A DNA stretch of 64,000 nt from Celoporthe dispersa (GCA_016584495.1 WAID01000006.1:2170001-2234000), one strand, 5' to 3'; positions 43,350-54,338 are shown, counted from the first letter of the stretch. Translations and numbers: made by a program. Notes: generated from the letters alone by a model not told the origin.

Positions 43350-45628
43350 ATGGACGCTACTATATATAGGAGCCTCCTCCCTGGAGTTTTGAACTTGCTT
43401 CCGTCCTTGCTGAACAAGTCCAAAGCCACCACGGTACCTTCCTGCTGCTTGAGAAGTTCCATGACAACAATGGCTGCACCCTCCTCGAGCAACGGTCCAC
43501 AGCTAGGCGCACCATCCACCCCAGCCGATGAAAACATGGCCAACAACAACACCAACAACATGATCGCCCTCTCCTTTGATCAGGGCTTCCAACCCCCTCC
43601 CTGTCCTCCTACGTCTGTCCTGGAGCTGTTCTCCTATGGTCTACCCTTTGGAAAGCTCTGTGGTACTACGGACCGTTCATTCCTTGACCACGCGTCGAGC
43701 TGGGATATTCTCCCCTTTGCATCTCCTCGGTTATTCGGACATGAAATCGATACGGTGGGCACATCCCACCCCATTGTCGCCCTCTGGAACGACGCCGGCA
43801 GCAGCAACGACGACGGTCCACCTCCCATCGTGCGATCCATTGCCGACACAGTCGAGCGTATATGCCGCCCCGATCAGCGGGTCGGGTTTGACCTCTTGCG
43901 CCTCGGAGAGCGTCCTGCTAGCCATGCAGATGGAGAGCGCACTGCTATTCATGACGATGACGAGCTAGACGTACTGCCTATACGACTCATCATACGCGTC
44001 AGGCCTAGCAGCGTCGAGTGGGACCAGGGGATGCGCCTGGCTCATGAGTGTCGCCGTCTACTGCGTCTTGGATTTGGTTTGGACACTGAAAATATCCACT
44101 GTCTCGTCTTCGAGTTCGATCTGCAGCCCAGGGCGACTTCTCTTTCGCCCCAGCGCAACGCAAATCAAGGTATGTAGTCCTAATTACTACCAGATTATGT
44201 GTCGTCATATCAAAGGCTAATTAATCGCTTCCCTACCGGTCCAGCGGCAGCCAAAAGTCTCGATTCACCGCAACCTGCGGTTCCTTGTCTCCAGCGCTGG
44301 ACCACTCTCCTCCCTAAACACGTTGTTCCTTTTACCTCGTATCTAGGCCAGGCGATTTCAAACAAGGACGACCTCACACGCACTGGCTCCTCGGGTCTGT
44401 ACTTATGCCTCAAGTCACCTGGCAGCACCGCCAACCTTGACGGGACTCTGGTTAGACCAGTCCAGGTCCTCCTTACCAACCGGCACGTACTACTTTCGGA
44501 GGAGTTCTCAAGCCCCATCAAACGCCTCGGCACCATGGGCAATGAGTGTGAGGCTCACAGCAATACTTCCGGCCCCTGTCCCATCAAGGTTGTTCAGCCG
44601 AACCCGGGAGTTCTTCATCATCTCATTGGCGATGCGCGTACTGAGCAAAGGGAGTGTTCGAGGAATGTGGATACGTTCAGATTTCGGATTACTCACGATG
44701 CCGAATCACCTCTCCGATCCGTTTTTGAAGAGCAGCTCCGCCTTGAGACGCTGAGGATCGAGCAGCTCGACGAGTTCATCTCTTCTTGCGAATCCCTTTG
44801 TTCAAAACCACGTGTCATCGGCGCTATAGTCGCATCGCCAGCAATCGGCGTGTCGAATAATGCGCGCCGAGACTGGGCTGTCGTACGCCTAGACAACAGC
44901 GAAAACGGCCATTCAAGCAGTACAAGTGCTGACAGCATAGATGTCCATCCCAAAGACAGCTATGTATATGTTGGAGACTTACCCTTGAAGCAGTTGGACT
45001 ATCTCGACAATGCCGGCTGCCTCGTCACTTGCAGTGACGATGATTTGGCTGGCCCGCCAAAGCTTCAGGGGCGAAATTTTGTGAAGCTGACTAAATACTT
45101 CACCAAGAGTCAAATCCTGGGCTTCGCCACCTCTACCTACGGCTCGGGTAGCAACTCTACTTATACCAAGAACGCACTCTCTGTTGCTGATGCCCTCCAA
45201 GACGCTCAAGAGAAGCGCCGCAAAGCAGAGTCTGGCGCCGATTCTATGTACACTTTCAAAAGTGGCAAGGCTACTGGATGCACAACCGGCCTTCTTAACC
45301 ATATTTCTTCATACCACTGGGAGGATCCAAAGACAGCAGCACAGGATCCCTCTGCCAAGATCTCTGTGTGGTTGGGGCCTGGCGTCAAGCCTTTTCCGAG
45401 AAAGGGGATAGCGGGTCAACTGTTTTTACCATAATTCCCACCCCGGGAAGTCATTCTCAATCTCGAATCGCAGGTGTTATAGGGATTCTTTGGGGCGGTA
45501 ATGATAACGAGTCGGCGGTTTGGGGGGCGCACCAGGACATTAGCTATGTCATCCCAATGGACAGCATCATCAAGGACGTGAATGAGTTTACGGGGATGAC
45601 GGTCACTGGCATTGAGGGCTTCGAGTGA
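43350..45628 (+). CDS. Trypsin-fold serine protease-like protein, about 734 aa
   Basis: Exons 43350-44169 and 44245-45628; the intron has gtatgt and ccag ends. The first ~270 residues include LPIRLIIRVRPSSVEWDQGM and IHCLVFEFDLQPRA, an N-terminal domain I cannot name. The second half resembles a chymotrypsin fold: VQVLLTNRHVLL (His ~354), RRDWAVVRLD (Asp ~482) and KGDSGSTVFT (Ser ~661), completing a catalytic triad, with GVIGILWGGN downstream. There is no obvious signal peptide, so it may be intracellular. One base is missing at the G run 45374-45377: as given the protein stops before GDSGS. Serine-protease modules occur among fungal NLR partners, but no NLR adjoins it here. It sits between two A/T-rich stretches. 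Confidence 0.72.
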
Positions 45629-46681
45629 TCAGGGCTGGGCCTGTATAAGAAGCACTGAAGGAAGCAATTATTAGACCTCTGAAAGGAACAGTCCTCATCA
45701 AACAAAATAAATGGACAAAGCAGTGATACTCTTTCCATAGAATAATTGACCTTGGAAGCTAAGCGCAGGATTATTAGTTCGGACAGGGTTGATGATTGTT
45801 GTTGGTAATAATGGAGAGACGTTCTTTATTAAATAATGCAAGCTGGCCCTGGAGAAAGTCACTCGTAAGTACAGTTGACTCAACCGTTAGAGATACCAGA
45901 CAATCTTTGCATAGCTTACGATAGCAATTTGTGTTGACTAAACAGAACGCTTCTAAGCAGACCGCAAAGCTTGATGTATCAAGTAACTTATCAAAAGCAA
46001 AATTAGATACTGGCTTTGAATAGACTGATAATTTTCAAAACATTTGGAAGAATTGGAAAATGATAAACCTCTTATTCAGAACATCGCTAGCATTGATAAA
46101 GAAAAGGATGATGTTACATTTTCTATCGCCTCTCTAGTCAGCTTGTAATCAGTATTGAAACTAATATATTTAAAAAGTATACATAATCAAATAGTCTAAA
46201 ATGTTAATACAGCTATGTTGAAAATAAGCAGACCAACCGGGGCAGTTATCTTTTTCTGACGGATAGTAAATTTCCACACTCGCATTCTGGAGCAACGGGA
46301 ACTCTTGACAACCGGCAGCTCGTTCTCAGCCTTAGATTTCTCCTGGTCTTGTTTTCACAAGTTTGATATGTTTGTTGCTCTGCAGCTCACAAGTAACCAG
46401 AGGAACCGAGCCTTGGCATCATTGTTTCGGAATCATCTTGATAGTTTCTATATAAAGTTCTTTTAATGTATAACTGGCTGAGCGTATATCTTTCGATTTC
46501 GCACGACCTCCCCTCCCCCCACCACAAGAAGTAAATACCGCTGAATGCTAAGATCTGGTTATCACCTGGATACACCTCGGCATCGAATGCCAAAAACGCA
46601 TCGGGCATCTGCAAGTCCCATTACACAGCAGTCGTTGACAGTTCTCAGTATCGCCCGAGCTGCCTCTTTCATGCTGATGAA
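45629..46681. other. A/T-rich spacer with coding-like fragments
   Basis: Around 46025-46150 the plus strand contains a fragment reading HLEELENDKPLIQNIASIDK before stops, which looks like decayed coding sequence. Otherwise nothing identifiable. Confidence 0.4.
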
Positions 46682-47701
46682 TTAAGCAACCACACCCTCG
46701 ACCGTGCCAACAGCTCCCTCGACCGTGCTTGCTGTTGTAGAGGTAGCGTCGCCAGCAACAGTCTCCGCAGTAGAGGCAACGCTGTCGAGGCTGTCCAGCT
46801 GACGCCTGACAATGCTTCCAACCTCAGACGTGACCCCTTCGAGCCCAGTCGCGCTCTCAACTCCAGAGAGAGTGCCAGTAACGGTGCTGAGGCTTCCGTC
46901 GACGACAGAACCGGCATCGAGGCCGTCCAGCTGGCGCCTGGCAATGCTTCCGACCTCAGACGTGACTCCCTCAAGCCCGGTTGCGCTCTCAACCCCAGAG
47001 AGAGTGCCAGTGACAGTGCTGAGGCTTCCGTCGACAACAGAGCCAGCATCGAGGCCGCCCAGCTGGCGCTTAACAACTCCTCCTAATCCAGACGTGACTC
47101 CAGACACGGTGCCCGTGACAGTGCTCTCCACTCCAGAGAGAGTGCCAGTGACAGCGCTGAGGCCTCCATCGACGACAGAGCCAGCATCGAGGCCGCCCAG
47201 CTGGCGCTTAACAACGCCTCCTAATCCAGACGTGACTCCAGAGACGGTGCCCGTGACAGTGCTCTCCACTCCAGAGAGAGTGCCAGTGACAGTGCTGAGG
47301 CCTCCATCGACGACAGAGCCAGCGTCGAGGCCGCCCAGCTGGCGCTTGACAATGCTTCCGACCCCAGACGTGACTCCCTCGAGCCCGGTTGCGCTCTCAA
47401 CTCCAGAGAGAGTACCCGTGACGGTGCTCAGGCCTCCGTCGACGACAGAACCGGCATCGAGGCCGTCCAGCTGGCGCCTGGCAACGCTCTCGACCTGGGA
47501 GAGAGCACCTGCGGCGGTGTTCTCGACAGTATCGACAACGGACCCACCGACACTGACAGTTGTGGCTAAGGTAATATCCCTGTCAGTCTTCATTGCCTTT
47601 GTGTGAAATTTGGAGTACAGGGCGGAGAGGAGCCTACAAATGGGAGCCGCGAAGGCAGAAGCCATGAAGGCAGAGTTGATGGCGATTCTTGAAAAGAGCA
47701 T
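46682..47701 (-). CDS. Secreted Kex2-processed tandem-repeat protein (KEP type), 315 aa
   Basis: Exons 47701-47638 and 47565-46682 (intron 47566-47637, in frame when unspliced) give 948 nt. The signal peptide is MLFSRIAINSAFMASAFAAP. After a short pro-region the protein is built of repeats each opening with a dibasic pair followed by Q-L: VARRQLDGLD, IVKRQLGGLD, VVKRQLGGLD (twice), IARRQLDGLD and IVRRQLDSLD. Each unit continues AGSVVDGGLSTVTGTLSGVE and a Gly/Val/Thr/Ser-rich segment of 44-46 residues in total. Cleavage after KR/RR by kexin would release five similar peptides plus a C-terminal piece, each with N-terminal Gln able to form pyroglutamate. The units contain no Tyr or Cys, so neither dikaritin-type crosslinks nor disulfides are expected. 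Comparable repeat proteins are fungal surface repellents and other KEPs. No maturation enzyme is next to it. Confidence 0.8.
   Translation of the reverse strand: MLFSRIAINSAFMASAFAAPICRLLSALYSKFHTKAMKTDRDITLATTVSVGGSVVDTVENTAAGALSQVESVARRQLDGLDAGSVVDGGLSTVTGTLSGVESATGLEGVTSGVGSIVKRQLGGLDAGSVVDGGLSTVTGTLSGVESTVTGTVSGVTSGLGGVVKRQLGGLDAGSVVDGGLSAVTGTLSGVESTVTGTVSGVTSGLGGVVKRQLGGLDAGSVVDGSLSTVTGTLSGVESATGLEGVTSEVGSIARRQLDGLDAGSVVDGSLSTVTGTLSGVESATGLEGVTSEVGSIVRRQLDSLDSVASTAETVAGDATSTTASTVEGAVGTVEGVVA
46797..47475. repeat. Tandem repeat array inside the KEP gene
   Basis: Six copies of the dibasic/Gln-Leu boundary at about 46797, 46929, 47061, 47199, 47337 and 47469. Spacings are 132, 132, 138, 138 and 132 bp, all multiples of three, so units can expand or contract without breaking the frame. 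Units two and three from the right-hand side are nearly identical in bases, suggesting recent duplication or conversion. Confidence 0.88.
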
Positions 47702-48955
47702 CCTGGCTGTTTTCGTGGTAAATTTCGTGGTAATAAGAAGGCAAAGGCGGAAATGCGGACTAGAAGCAAACAGTGCTGAATGAGTGACTGGAAAAGTTGT
47801 AAGGAACGTGGAGTTTGGTGACGGCGCTGGAAAAGAAGTAAACGTGTATTGCTGGGCAAGCTCTGTGTTTATATAAACACTTCTTTGTACACTCAGCTCG
47901 CCATACCCATTCTTACTTCTCGGCGCCTTTTTGCGTTCTATTGGTAAGAGATTATCTGATTAACGGCTTGTGCCGCTGTCATGGACTTGTGTTGTTTCAG
48001 CCTGTCAGGGGTGAATGCCTTAATGATCGACCCCCCGCAGCAAGCAGCTGAGATTATCATTCAAAATAGCCGCCTTCAGTAACAAACGGAGGCTCATGCG
48101 ACTCTAAGCCTCGTCCATACAACATCAAGTATCGCACATCGCAATTTCATCCGTTTGATCAGCCTCATGGTGATAGATATCAAAGGAACTTCATAGTCAA
48201 AGTCCCCCATTTTCGAGCAGAGATTGCAATGTCGGTATTGCGCCCTTGACGGGTCGAAGGAGCTGCGATTATAGATGATGGAGGTAATAATCAATGACTC
48301 GAGTCTGCTGTGGTTGCAACGCAAAAGTGCTGCCGGCTTGTGCATTGAAGTTATGATTACCTACTCACTCTTCTGGCGTCTTACAAGCCTATCTGCAGTG
48401 ACGCTTGTGATTTCTCAGCCGTACATTGCCAAGTGAGGAGAGGATGGACGATGTAGGTGATCTCCAGCAGCATCCTGCCCTAATCTGAAGCCTGTCGTCA
48501 CCTTACAGGCATTTGCGCGAGCCGGGATATATATATTCCCTTCACCTTGCCCCGTGAAGTCTGCAACAAACGGAACTACCCAGCATATTGTGGAATGCAT
48601 AGATGGGCGGTTAGAGGTGGAACTGTGAGGCCGCCTGATTGGATTATTTAACCATCAAATGTCTATCGAAATATGTCGACCCTCCTGTCTTTCAAGTGTC
48701 TGAAACGCAGTTTCTTCTAAGCCCTCCTCTCCCCACCCAACGTACCCCCGCGGAAAGACATTTGATTGCAGATCTGACCTCTTTGGGTGCTCACGGCACT
48801 TTCACGCCGTCTATCGCTCGAAATAAAGTTTTGCCCTTTTGAGGAATTCCGAAGCGAGGTGGGCACCTCTTTGGCACCCGTGTGCTTGTAAGAGGTGTCT
48901 GCAGTGCTGGTTGGTACTGCCATGAGACGGGTCTGATTATGAGACGGCAGTATCA
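47702..48955. other. Intergenic region, no gene supported
   Basis: Upstream region of the KEP gene (TATA-like tatataaac near 47870) followed by about 1 kb with only short ORFs lacking any motif. Confidence 0.45.
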
Positions 48956-50857
48956 TCAGGCTCGCAGAGATCCGCCCTGCTCCGCCGCCGCCTCCACCTC
49001 ACCTCCGTCATCACCTTCCAACCAAATCTCGTGGCCATCACCTTCTCTGACAAGCCAGCTCGCCATCCACCCAATGGTGGCGAAGCCGCTCAGGCCCCAC
49101 CACACAGCGCCAACGACTCCTCTGGCAAGTCCGAGGCCATATAGATACCCGCAGAGCATTGGGCCAATGGTCCTTGCCGCCGACGTGCAGCTCTGTGCTA
49201 GGCCGTGCACGGTTCCCAGAACGCTCGGATGCGGTGAGCAGTTGTTTACCAAAATTGTGCTGTTGGGCAGGCCAAAGGTCCTCCCCACCACTTGCGAGAA
49301 CAGAACAGCTGCTATGGAGATCCACATCAAGATTCCGGACTTTGGGGCTGGCGGAGGTGAGGTGCTCGGCACAATTGATAGATACGGAAGTAGGAAGTAG
49401 GTGACGGGGAAACAGAGAAGAAACAGCCGGAGACAGCGCACAGTGCCGAGCCGTGCAGACAAGGCTGGATAGACAAACAGCTGCAGAGAGATACCGATGA
49501 TGCCCAGAATCGACATTGCCATACCGACTTCAGCGGGCGGAAGGCCCAGCCCACCTGTAAAGACGAATGGCAGATGAGGCTCGGCTGCGGATGGCTTGGC
49601 CGGGTCGTATACTGGTGTCGAGAGGAAGACGAACCACAGGGAGTTGAAGGTGCCCACGTGGAAGGCGAGGAGGGAATGAGCAACAAGGGTCGTGCAGACG
49701 TTGCGGGTAAAAATGCGGTAAAAGGCGAGGCGCTGGGTATACCGAGGCCGCCGCTTCGTGGAAGTTAGATCCCTCCCAGCCGTGGAAGACAGCCTCGGCG
49801 AGGTCGGGGAGTGTGCCATCTCGAGGCTGTTGTTGCCGTCTTCACTAGACGCAAGGGCTTCGTACTTGACAGATGCCTGCCTGCGGAAGCAGCTGGACAA
49901 GGCCGAGGAGATCTTTTTCCGAGCTCGATTCCCCAGTCTCTCCTGTCGGCCCGCGCGTCGAGCGTCTTTGCGAGGGGTCAGCAGCTGCAGCATCAGCAGC
50001 GCCAGGGAAGATAATGGACATTCAGGACAACCTACTTCTTCCAGGCGCAACCAAGCTGACAAGGCCGCAGACATCAAGAGAAACGCACTGACGATATTCG
50101 GTAAGGCGTATGGGAAGCGGCGGAAAAACTCCACCTCCCCGAAGCCAGCTGGGTAGCTAGTTGCAGGGTCGGCGAGGAGTCCTCCGAGGATGGGTCCAAT
50201 GATGACGCCAATGTTAAAGGTCATTGGCAGCAGGACGAACGCTCTCTGCTGATACTTCTTCTCCCGCACGGTTTCCGAGATCATCGTCCTGAGGACACCA
50301 ACATTTCCGTTTGTAGCTCCTCCCAGGCTCCTGAACAGCAGCGCCTGCCAGAACGTCGTGCTGAAGCCAAATCCTAGACATGACACCATGGTGCCCGTCA
50401 GACCAACGAGGACAACTGTCTTGCGGCCGAAGCGACTGGAATCGGCGATTCGACCCCAGACCATGGCTGTAAATAACTGCGCAGCCGTGAAGGAGGCATG
50501 CAGGACCCCGGCCTGGGTAGAGATGACAGAGTCAGGAAGCGATGGGTCGAACCATTTCAGCTGATAGAACATGTATGACTGGAGGCTGGTCTGCACAAGA
50601 GGCTCCGACAGCCTGGTGAGAACGATAACCATGAGCTGCTGCTTTTGAGGTAAGTCTCTCCAGGCTACTGCCTCCCTCGGACTCTCCTGGTGGCCTCCGA
50701 CAAGCTGCTGCTCATCAAGGTTGCGCATACCAGCGGTTTGTTGTTGCGACCCTGCTCCTTCAGGTGCAGAAACAGGCACTGCTTCACGGAGTGCTTGTCC
50801 CGTGACACCATGGCCTCCCTGTTCTGACACATGCAGCTGTGGTGTGGTGTCTGCCAT
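48956..50857 (-). CDS. Major facilitator superfamily transporter, about 616-633 aa
   Basis: Starts MADTTPQLHVSEQGGHGVTG at the ATG 50857; the longer ORF upstream begins with a GTG and is unlikely. Twelve hydrophobic segments in a 6+6 pattern: LTRLSEPLVQTSLQSYMFYQ leads into the first helices, the loop 2-3 motif GRIADSSRFGRKTVVLVGLT is the canonical MFS signature, and later segments include FNIGVIIGPILGGLL and GLPPAEVGMAMSILGIIGIS. The central loop is basic and Ser-rich. A 51-nt in-frame intron (gtaggt...ctgcag, minus strand, at about 49980-50030) may lie after WLRLEE, since the insert there is not protein-like. The family resembles fungal drug/zinc-facilitator-like MFS exporters; substrate unknown. 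Confidence 0.85.
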   Translation of the reverse strand: MADTTPQLHVSEQGGHGVTGQALREAVPVSAPEGAGSQQQTAGMRNLDEQQLVGGHQESPREAVAWRDLPQKQQLMVIVLTRLSEPLVQTSLQSYMFYQLKWFDPSLPDSVISTQAGVLHASFTAAQLFTAMVWGRIADSSRFGRKTVVLVGLTGTMVSCLGFGFSTTFWQALLFRSLGGATNGNVGVLRTMISETVREKKYQQRAFVLLPMTFNIGVIIGPILGGLLADPATSYPAGFGEVEFFRRFPYALPNIVSAFLLMSAALSAWLRLEEVGCPECPLSSLALLMLQLLTPRKDARRAGRQERLGNRARKKISSALSSCFRRQASVKYEALASSEDGNNSLEMAHSPTSPRLSSTAGRDLTSTKRRPRYTQRLAFYRIFTRNVCTTLVAHSLLAFHVGTFNSLWFVFLSTPVYDPAKPSAAEPHLPFVFTGGLGLPPAEVGMAMSILGIIGISLQLFVYPALSARLGTVRCLRLFLLCFPVTYFLLPYLSIVPSTSPPPAPKSGILMWISIAAVLFSQVVGRTFGLPNSTILVNNCSPHPSVLGTVHGLAQSCTSAARTIGPMLCGYLYGLGLARGVVGAVWWGLSGFATIGWMASWLVREGDGHEIWLEGDDGGEVEAAAEQGGSLRA

Positions 50858-52264
50858 CGTCGTCTTTTGATGTGAGTCTGAGCTCACCTCATGGAGGACT
50901 CGCTTTTGGTGTCTGACGGAGTGGACTATGGCGTTTGCTGTGCTATAATAATGACGCTTGTCTCTCTGTCTGTCTGTCTCGTTGAATGGGTTGTTGTGCT
51001 TCAGGGAGTAAACATCAGACCAAGGAGAAGGGTCGTTGCCGAAAGATGCGTTTGTATAAGAGAAAGCTGCGACACTGACCAGAGTGGTATCAGCTGTAGC
51101 AAGTACTTACTGGTTGCCTTCCTGGCTGGTTCTTCCTTGAATTAGCCAAAGATCTAAGCATAATTTCTCAGCGGGCACTTTTCACATTGGAAGAGTGAGG
51201 AGGGGGAAGTGCAGATAAGCGGAGGAACCCGCCCTCTAAAAACCCTAACCCAGAGCGTGACGGATAGTTTCCAGCTCTCGTCTTGCTCAATATTCTGCTG
51301 CACAAGGCTTATTGCGTGGGCATCTACGAAACTCAACGCTATCATTCAATATTTTTTCCTTGTTCTGCCATTTAAAAACTCTTTTCTTGCTCCGTATTTC
51401 TCTTATACGTACGGAATCAGTTGGAGCCGCTCGGAATGTTCAAGGCTGCCCCTAAGTGCATAGAAGTCAATAGACATCTTTCACGAATGAAGTAAATAGT
51501 TTTCATATATAGTCCTAGTTTGGCTCATTTCACTAAAAATAAAATGCACCTACGAACCAAGCCGCGGATCGTAAAAGTATAGTACCGGTCCTACATGGAT
51601 TTCCGGAAGGGTACTGGAAGATTACTAGGCAGAAGCTGCATTATGTAGAAAGTCTGGTAAGGAGTGCACCAGATCTAGATATTTGCACAACACACAGTAT
51701 TCACGGGAAGAGAGCAGGACCTGTAAGCTTGAGTCCCTATTATCCTTTCTGTCTAATATTCTCTCTCTCTCTTTCTTATTTTCTTTTTCTTCAAAAACCA
51801 TACTGCAGACACGCAATGCTAGAACACCAAAGTAGGCCGACCGTCTTCAGGAGTTTTTGGAAGACCGTCCAGAACATCGCCGGGGATAGCGGCATGGCGG
51901 GTAGTCCCTTCCCTGGGCTTATCGAGCAGCCGATTGAGCAGTAATGTCGTCATGATTAGGACCGCGACAGGGGTAGCTTCGACCACTCAGAGCGGCCGCA
52001 TACTAAGGGTACGTATGGGAGCATCACCAGTATGGGAAGGCGTGTGGGAGATGGGGGGCCCCTCACTGTGCTGCCCTGTGAGGGCTGGGCGTGTTATCGT
52101 TACTTCGGTTCCGCGCGTTTCGTGTTCTCGACGACCTGCAGCGACCCCTCATCCCAATTCGTCGTGAACGTCACCTTTTCTAATCTTGCTCCTTAGACTT
52201 TCCCCTGTTTCTCTCCCTTTCCCTCCCTTTTCCTCCTCTCCCTCCACTTAGGATCGTGAACTTC
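50858..52264. other. Intergenic region between MFS and AIFM3-like genes
   Basis: Contains a TCTG repeat near 50961-50975 and a CT repeat near 51756-51775. The right 80 bp before ATG 52265 are C/T-rich. Short ORFs carry no motif; an extra upstream exon of the AIFM3-like gene cannot be excluded. Confidence 0.45.
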
Positions 52265-54143
52265 ATGAATACTGTCGCCCTCAGGACCACCATCCCGTAC
52301 TCTTTTGTTAGGATTTCAAGACCGGCCATCAGCAGCCTCCTCGCCCTGTCCAGACCCGGGAGAGACAACCTCCAGCCTGGTCGTCGTCTCAGCATATCAG
52401 CTACACAAGCCATGGCCCAAGAGTACAGACTTCCGGGTGTCACCTCGCTCGACCTGAAGCCAGGCCACAAGGAGGAGGTCGACGTCGAGGGCCTCGACAC
52501 CAAGGTCCTGCTCGTCAATGCAGGCGGAACGATCCAGGCCGTCGGCGCAAAGTGCACGCATTACGGTGCACCTCTGGCCAAGGGCGTCTTGACTACCAAC
52601 GGCCGTCTCACATGCCCATGGCACGGAGGTCAGCTCTTTCCCCTCCCCGCCAACCCCCCCTCCCGTATGCGAGCTGCGTCCTGGGCTGGAGCGCTGACAT
52701 CATCACTCTCTTTCCTCCAGCTTGCTTCAATGCCAAGACGGGCGACGTCGAGGATGCTCCGGCGCTGGACGCCCTCCCTGTCTTCAAAGTCACACAGAAG
52801 GACGACGGATCGGTCTACATCACCGGCGAGGAGGCGGCGGTGAAGTCCGGCAGGCGCCAGCCCAAGTTCAGGTGCAATGCCTCCACCGCCAACAAGGATG
52901 ACAGGGTGCTCGTCGTCGGCGGTGGGTCCGGTGCCATGGGAACAATCGAAGGCCTCCGTGCCGGGGGGTTCCAGGGACCCATCACCCTGATCTCGAACGA
53001 GGGATACCTGCCAATCGACCGGACCAAGCTGTCCAAGGCCCTGATCACGGATGCGAGCAAGATCCAGTGGCGCGACAAGGCGTGGTTCGACAGCGGCAGT
53101 GTTGAGATCGTGGAAGACGAGGTGACGGGCATCGACTTCGCCGACAAGACTGCGTTGACCAAGAGCGGCGGCAGGTTCGGCTACGGCAAGCTCGTCCTGG
53201 CCACGGGCGGCACGGCCAGGCTCTTGCCCCTGCAGGGTTTCAAGGTGCTGAACAACATCTTCACTCTGCGGACCCTTGCCGACACACAGAAGATCGTCGA
53301 TGCCATCGGGCCCAAGGGGAAGAAGATCGTGGTGGTCGGCAGCTCCTTCATCGGCATGGAAGTGGCCAACGCCACGGCCGCAGACAACGAGGTGGCCGTG
53401 ATCGGGATGGAGAGTGTCCCCCTGGAGCGTGTGCTGGGTAAGAAGGTCGGCGCGGCCCTCCAGAAGGCCCTGGAGGGCAAGGGCGTCAAGTTTTACATGG
53501 ACGCCTCCGTCGAGAAGGCAGAACCGTCCACGTCAGACCCCTCCAGTGTCGGCGCCGTGGCCCTGAAAGACGGCACGAGTCTGCAGGCAGACCTGGTGAT
53601 CCTCGGCGTCGGCGTCGCACCAGCCACGCAATACCTTAGGGACAATAGCATTGTCAAGCTCGAGGCGGACGGCAGCCTCAAGACGGACGAGAACTTCAGC
53701 GTGGTCGGGCTCAAGGACGTCTACGCCATCGGCGACATCGCATCGTATCCCTACCACGGCCCCGGGGGGCGAGGGCAAGTATGTCCGCATTGAGCACTGG
53801 AACGTGGCCCAGAACGCGGGCCGTACCGCCGCAGGCCATATCGTCGCACCCACCAGGAAGGCCACGCCGTTCACGCCCGTGTTCTGGAGTGCGCTCACCG
53901 CACAGCTGCGGTACTGCGGGAACACGATCGGCGGGTATGACGACGTGGTGATCCACGGCAGCCTGGACGAGGGAAGCTGGGCGGCTTACTACACCAAGGG
54001 GGGAGACCGTTGTCGCCATGGCGAGCATGGGCAAGGACCCGGCCATGGTGCAGAGCGCGGAGCTGATGGCCCTCGGCAAGATGCCGCCCAAGAGCAAGCT
54101 CCAGGACGGACTAGACCCGGTGGGCCTGGGGCCTCCCGAGTAG
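52265..54143 (+). CDS. AIFM3-like Rieske / FAD-NADH oxidoreductase, about 594 aa
   Basis: Exons 52265-52628 and 52721-54143. The N-terminal Rieske [2Fe-2S] domain has CTHYGAPL and CPWHGACF (CxH...CxxH, split by the intron). A pyridine nucleotide-disulfide oxidoreductase fold follows: VLVVGGGSGAMGTIEGLRAG (FAD), KIVVVGSSFIGMEVANATAA (NAD), LVLATGGTARLLPL and VYAIGDIAS. The order Rieske then FAD/NAD is that of AIFM3/AIFL. Residues 1-50 are Arg/Ser-rich, fitting a mitochondrial leader; a second ATG at MAQEYRLPGV could give a cytosolic form. G runs 53764-53769 and 53998-54003 each have one base too many; without these the frame runs to the TAG 54141-54143 (end DPVGLGPPE). In-frame sequence beyond that stop codes for a hydrophobic helix, described separately. 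Confidence 0.88.
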
Positions 54144-54332
54144 AGCTCCAGGGAGGGGGGGCAGAAAGCTGTCGCCCTCGGCTCGTCCCCCACGGACCTC
54201 CTCTACTGGGCATTCATCGCGGCCTTGATGGGTGCACAGCTGACCTTCCTGGTGATCTTGGGTGGCACCGGGATCGCGATGATGACCGTGTTCCTGCGGT
54301 GCTGCATTCATAACTCATGTGAGTGCCTATAA
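54144..54332 (+). other. In-frame extension with a transmembrane helix after the AIFM3-like stop
   Basis: The 62 codons from the TAG at 54141-54143 to TAA 54330-54332 are open in the same frame and use G/C third positions like the gene. They encode SSPTDLLYWAFIAALMGAQL followed by TFLVILGGTGIAMMTVF, one or two membrane helices. A 45-nt GT-AG segment, 54120-54164 (gtgggcc...ggcag), would remove the TAG in frame and join DGLDP to KAVALGSS. So the tail could be reached by optional splicing, by readthrough, or the TAG could be a sequence error. Alternatively it is an unrelated fragment. Confidence 0.45.
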
Positions 54333-54338
54333 ACGATC

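Noticed and set aside
43350..45628. Pseudogene call for the protease because of its early stop
   Set aside because: Adding one G to a run of four restores the GDSGS motif and 80 further conserved-looking residues, as at other G runs in the window.
46812..47606. 264-codon plus-strand repeat ORF
   Set aside because: Exact antisense of the KEP repeats; no signal peptide and Pro/Ser/Thr-rich shadow.
46682..47701. Dikaritin-type RiPP precursor
   Set aside because: Repeat units contain no Tyr and no UstYa-like (DUF3328) gene is nearby; KEP is the safer call.
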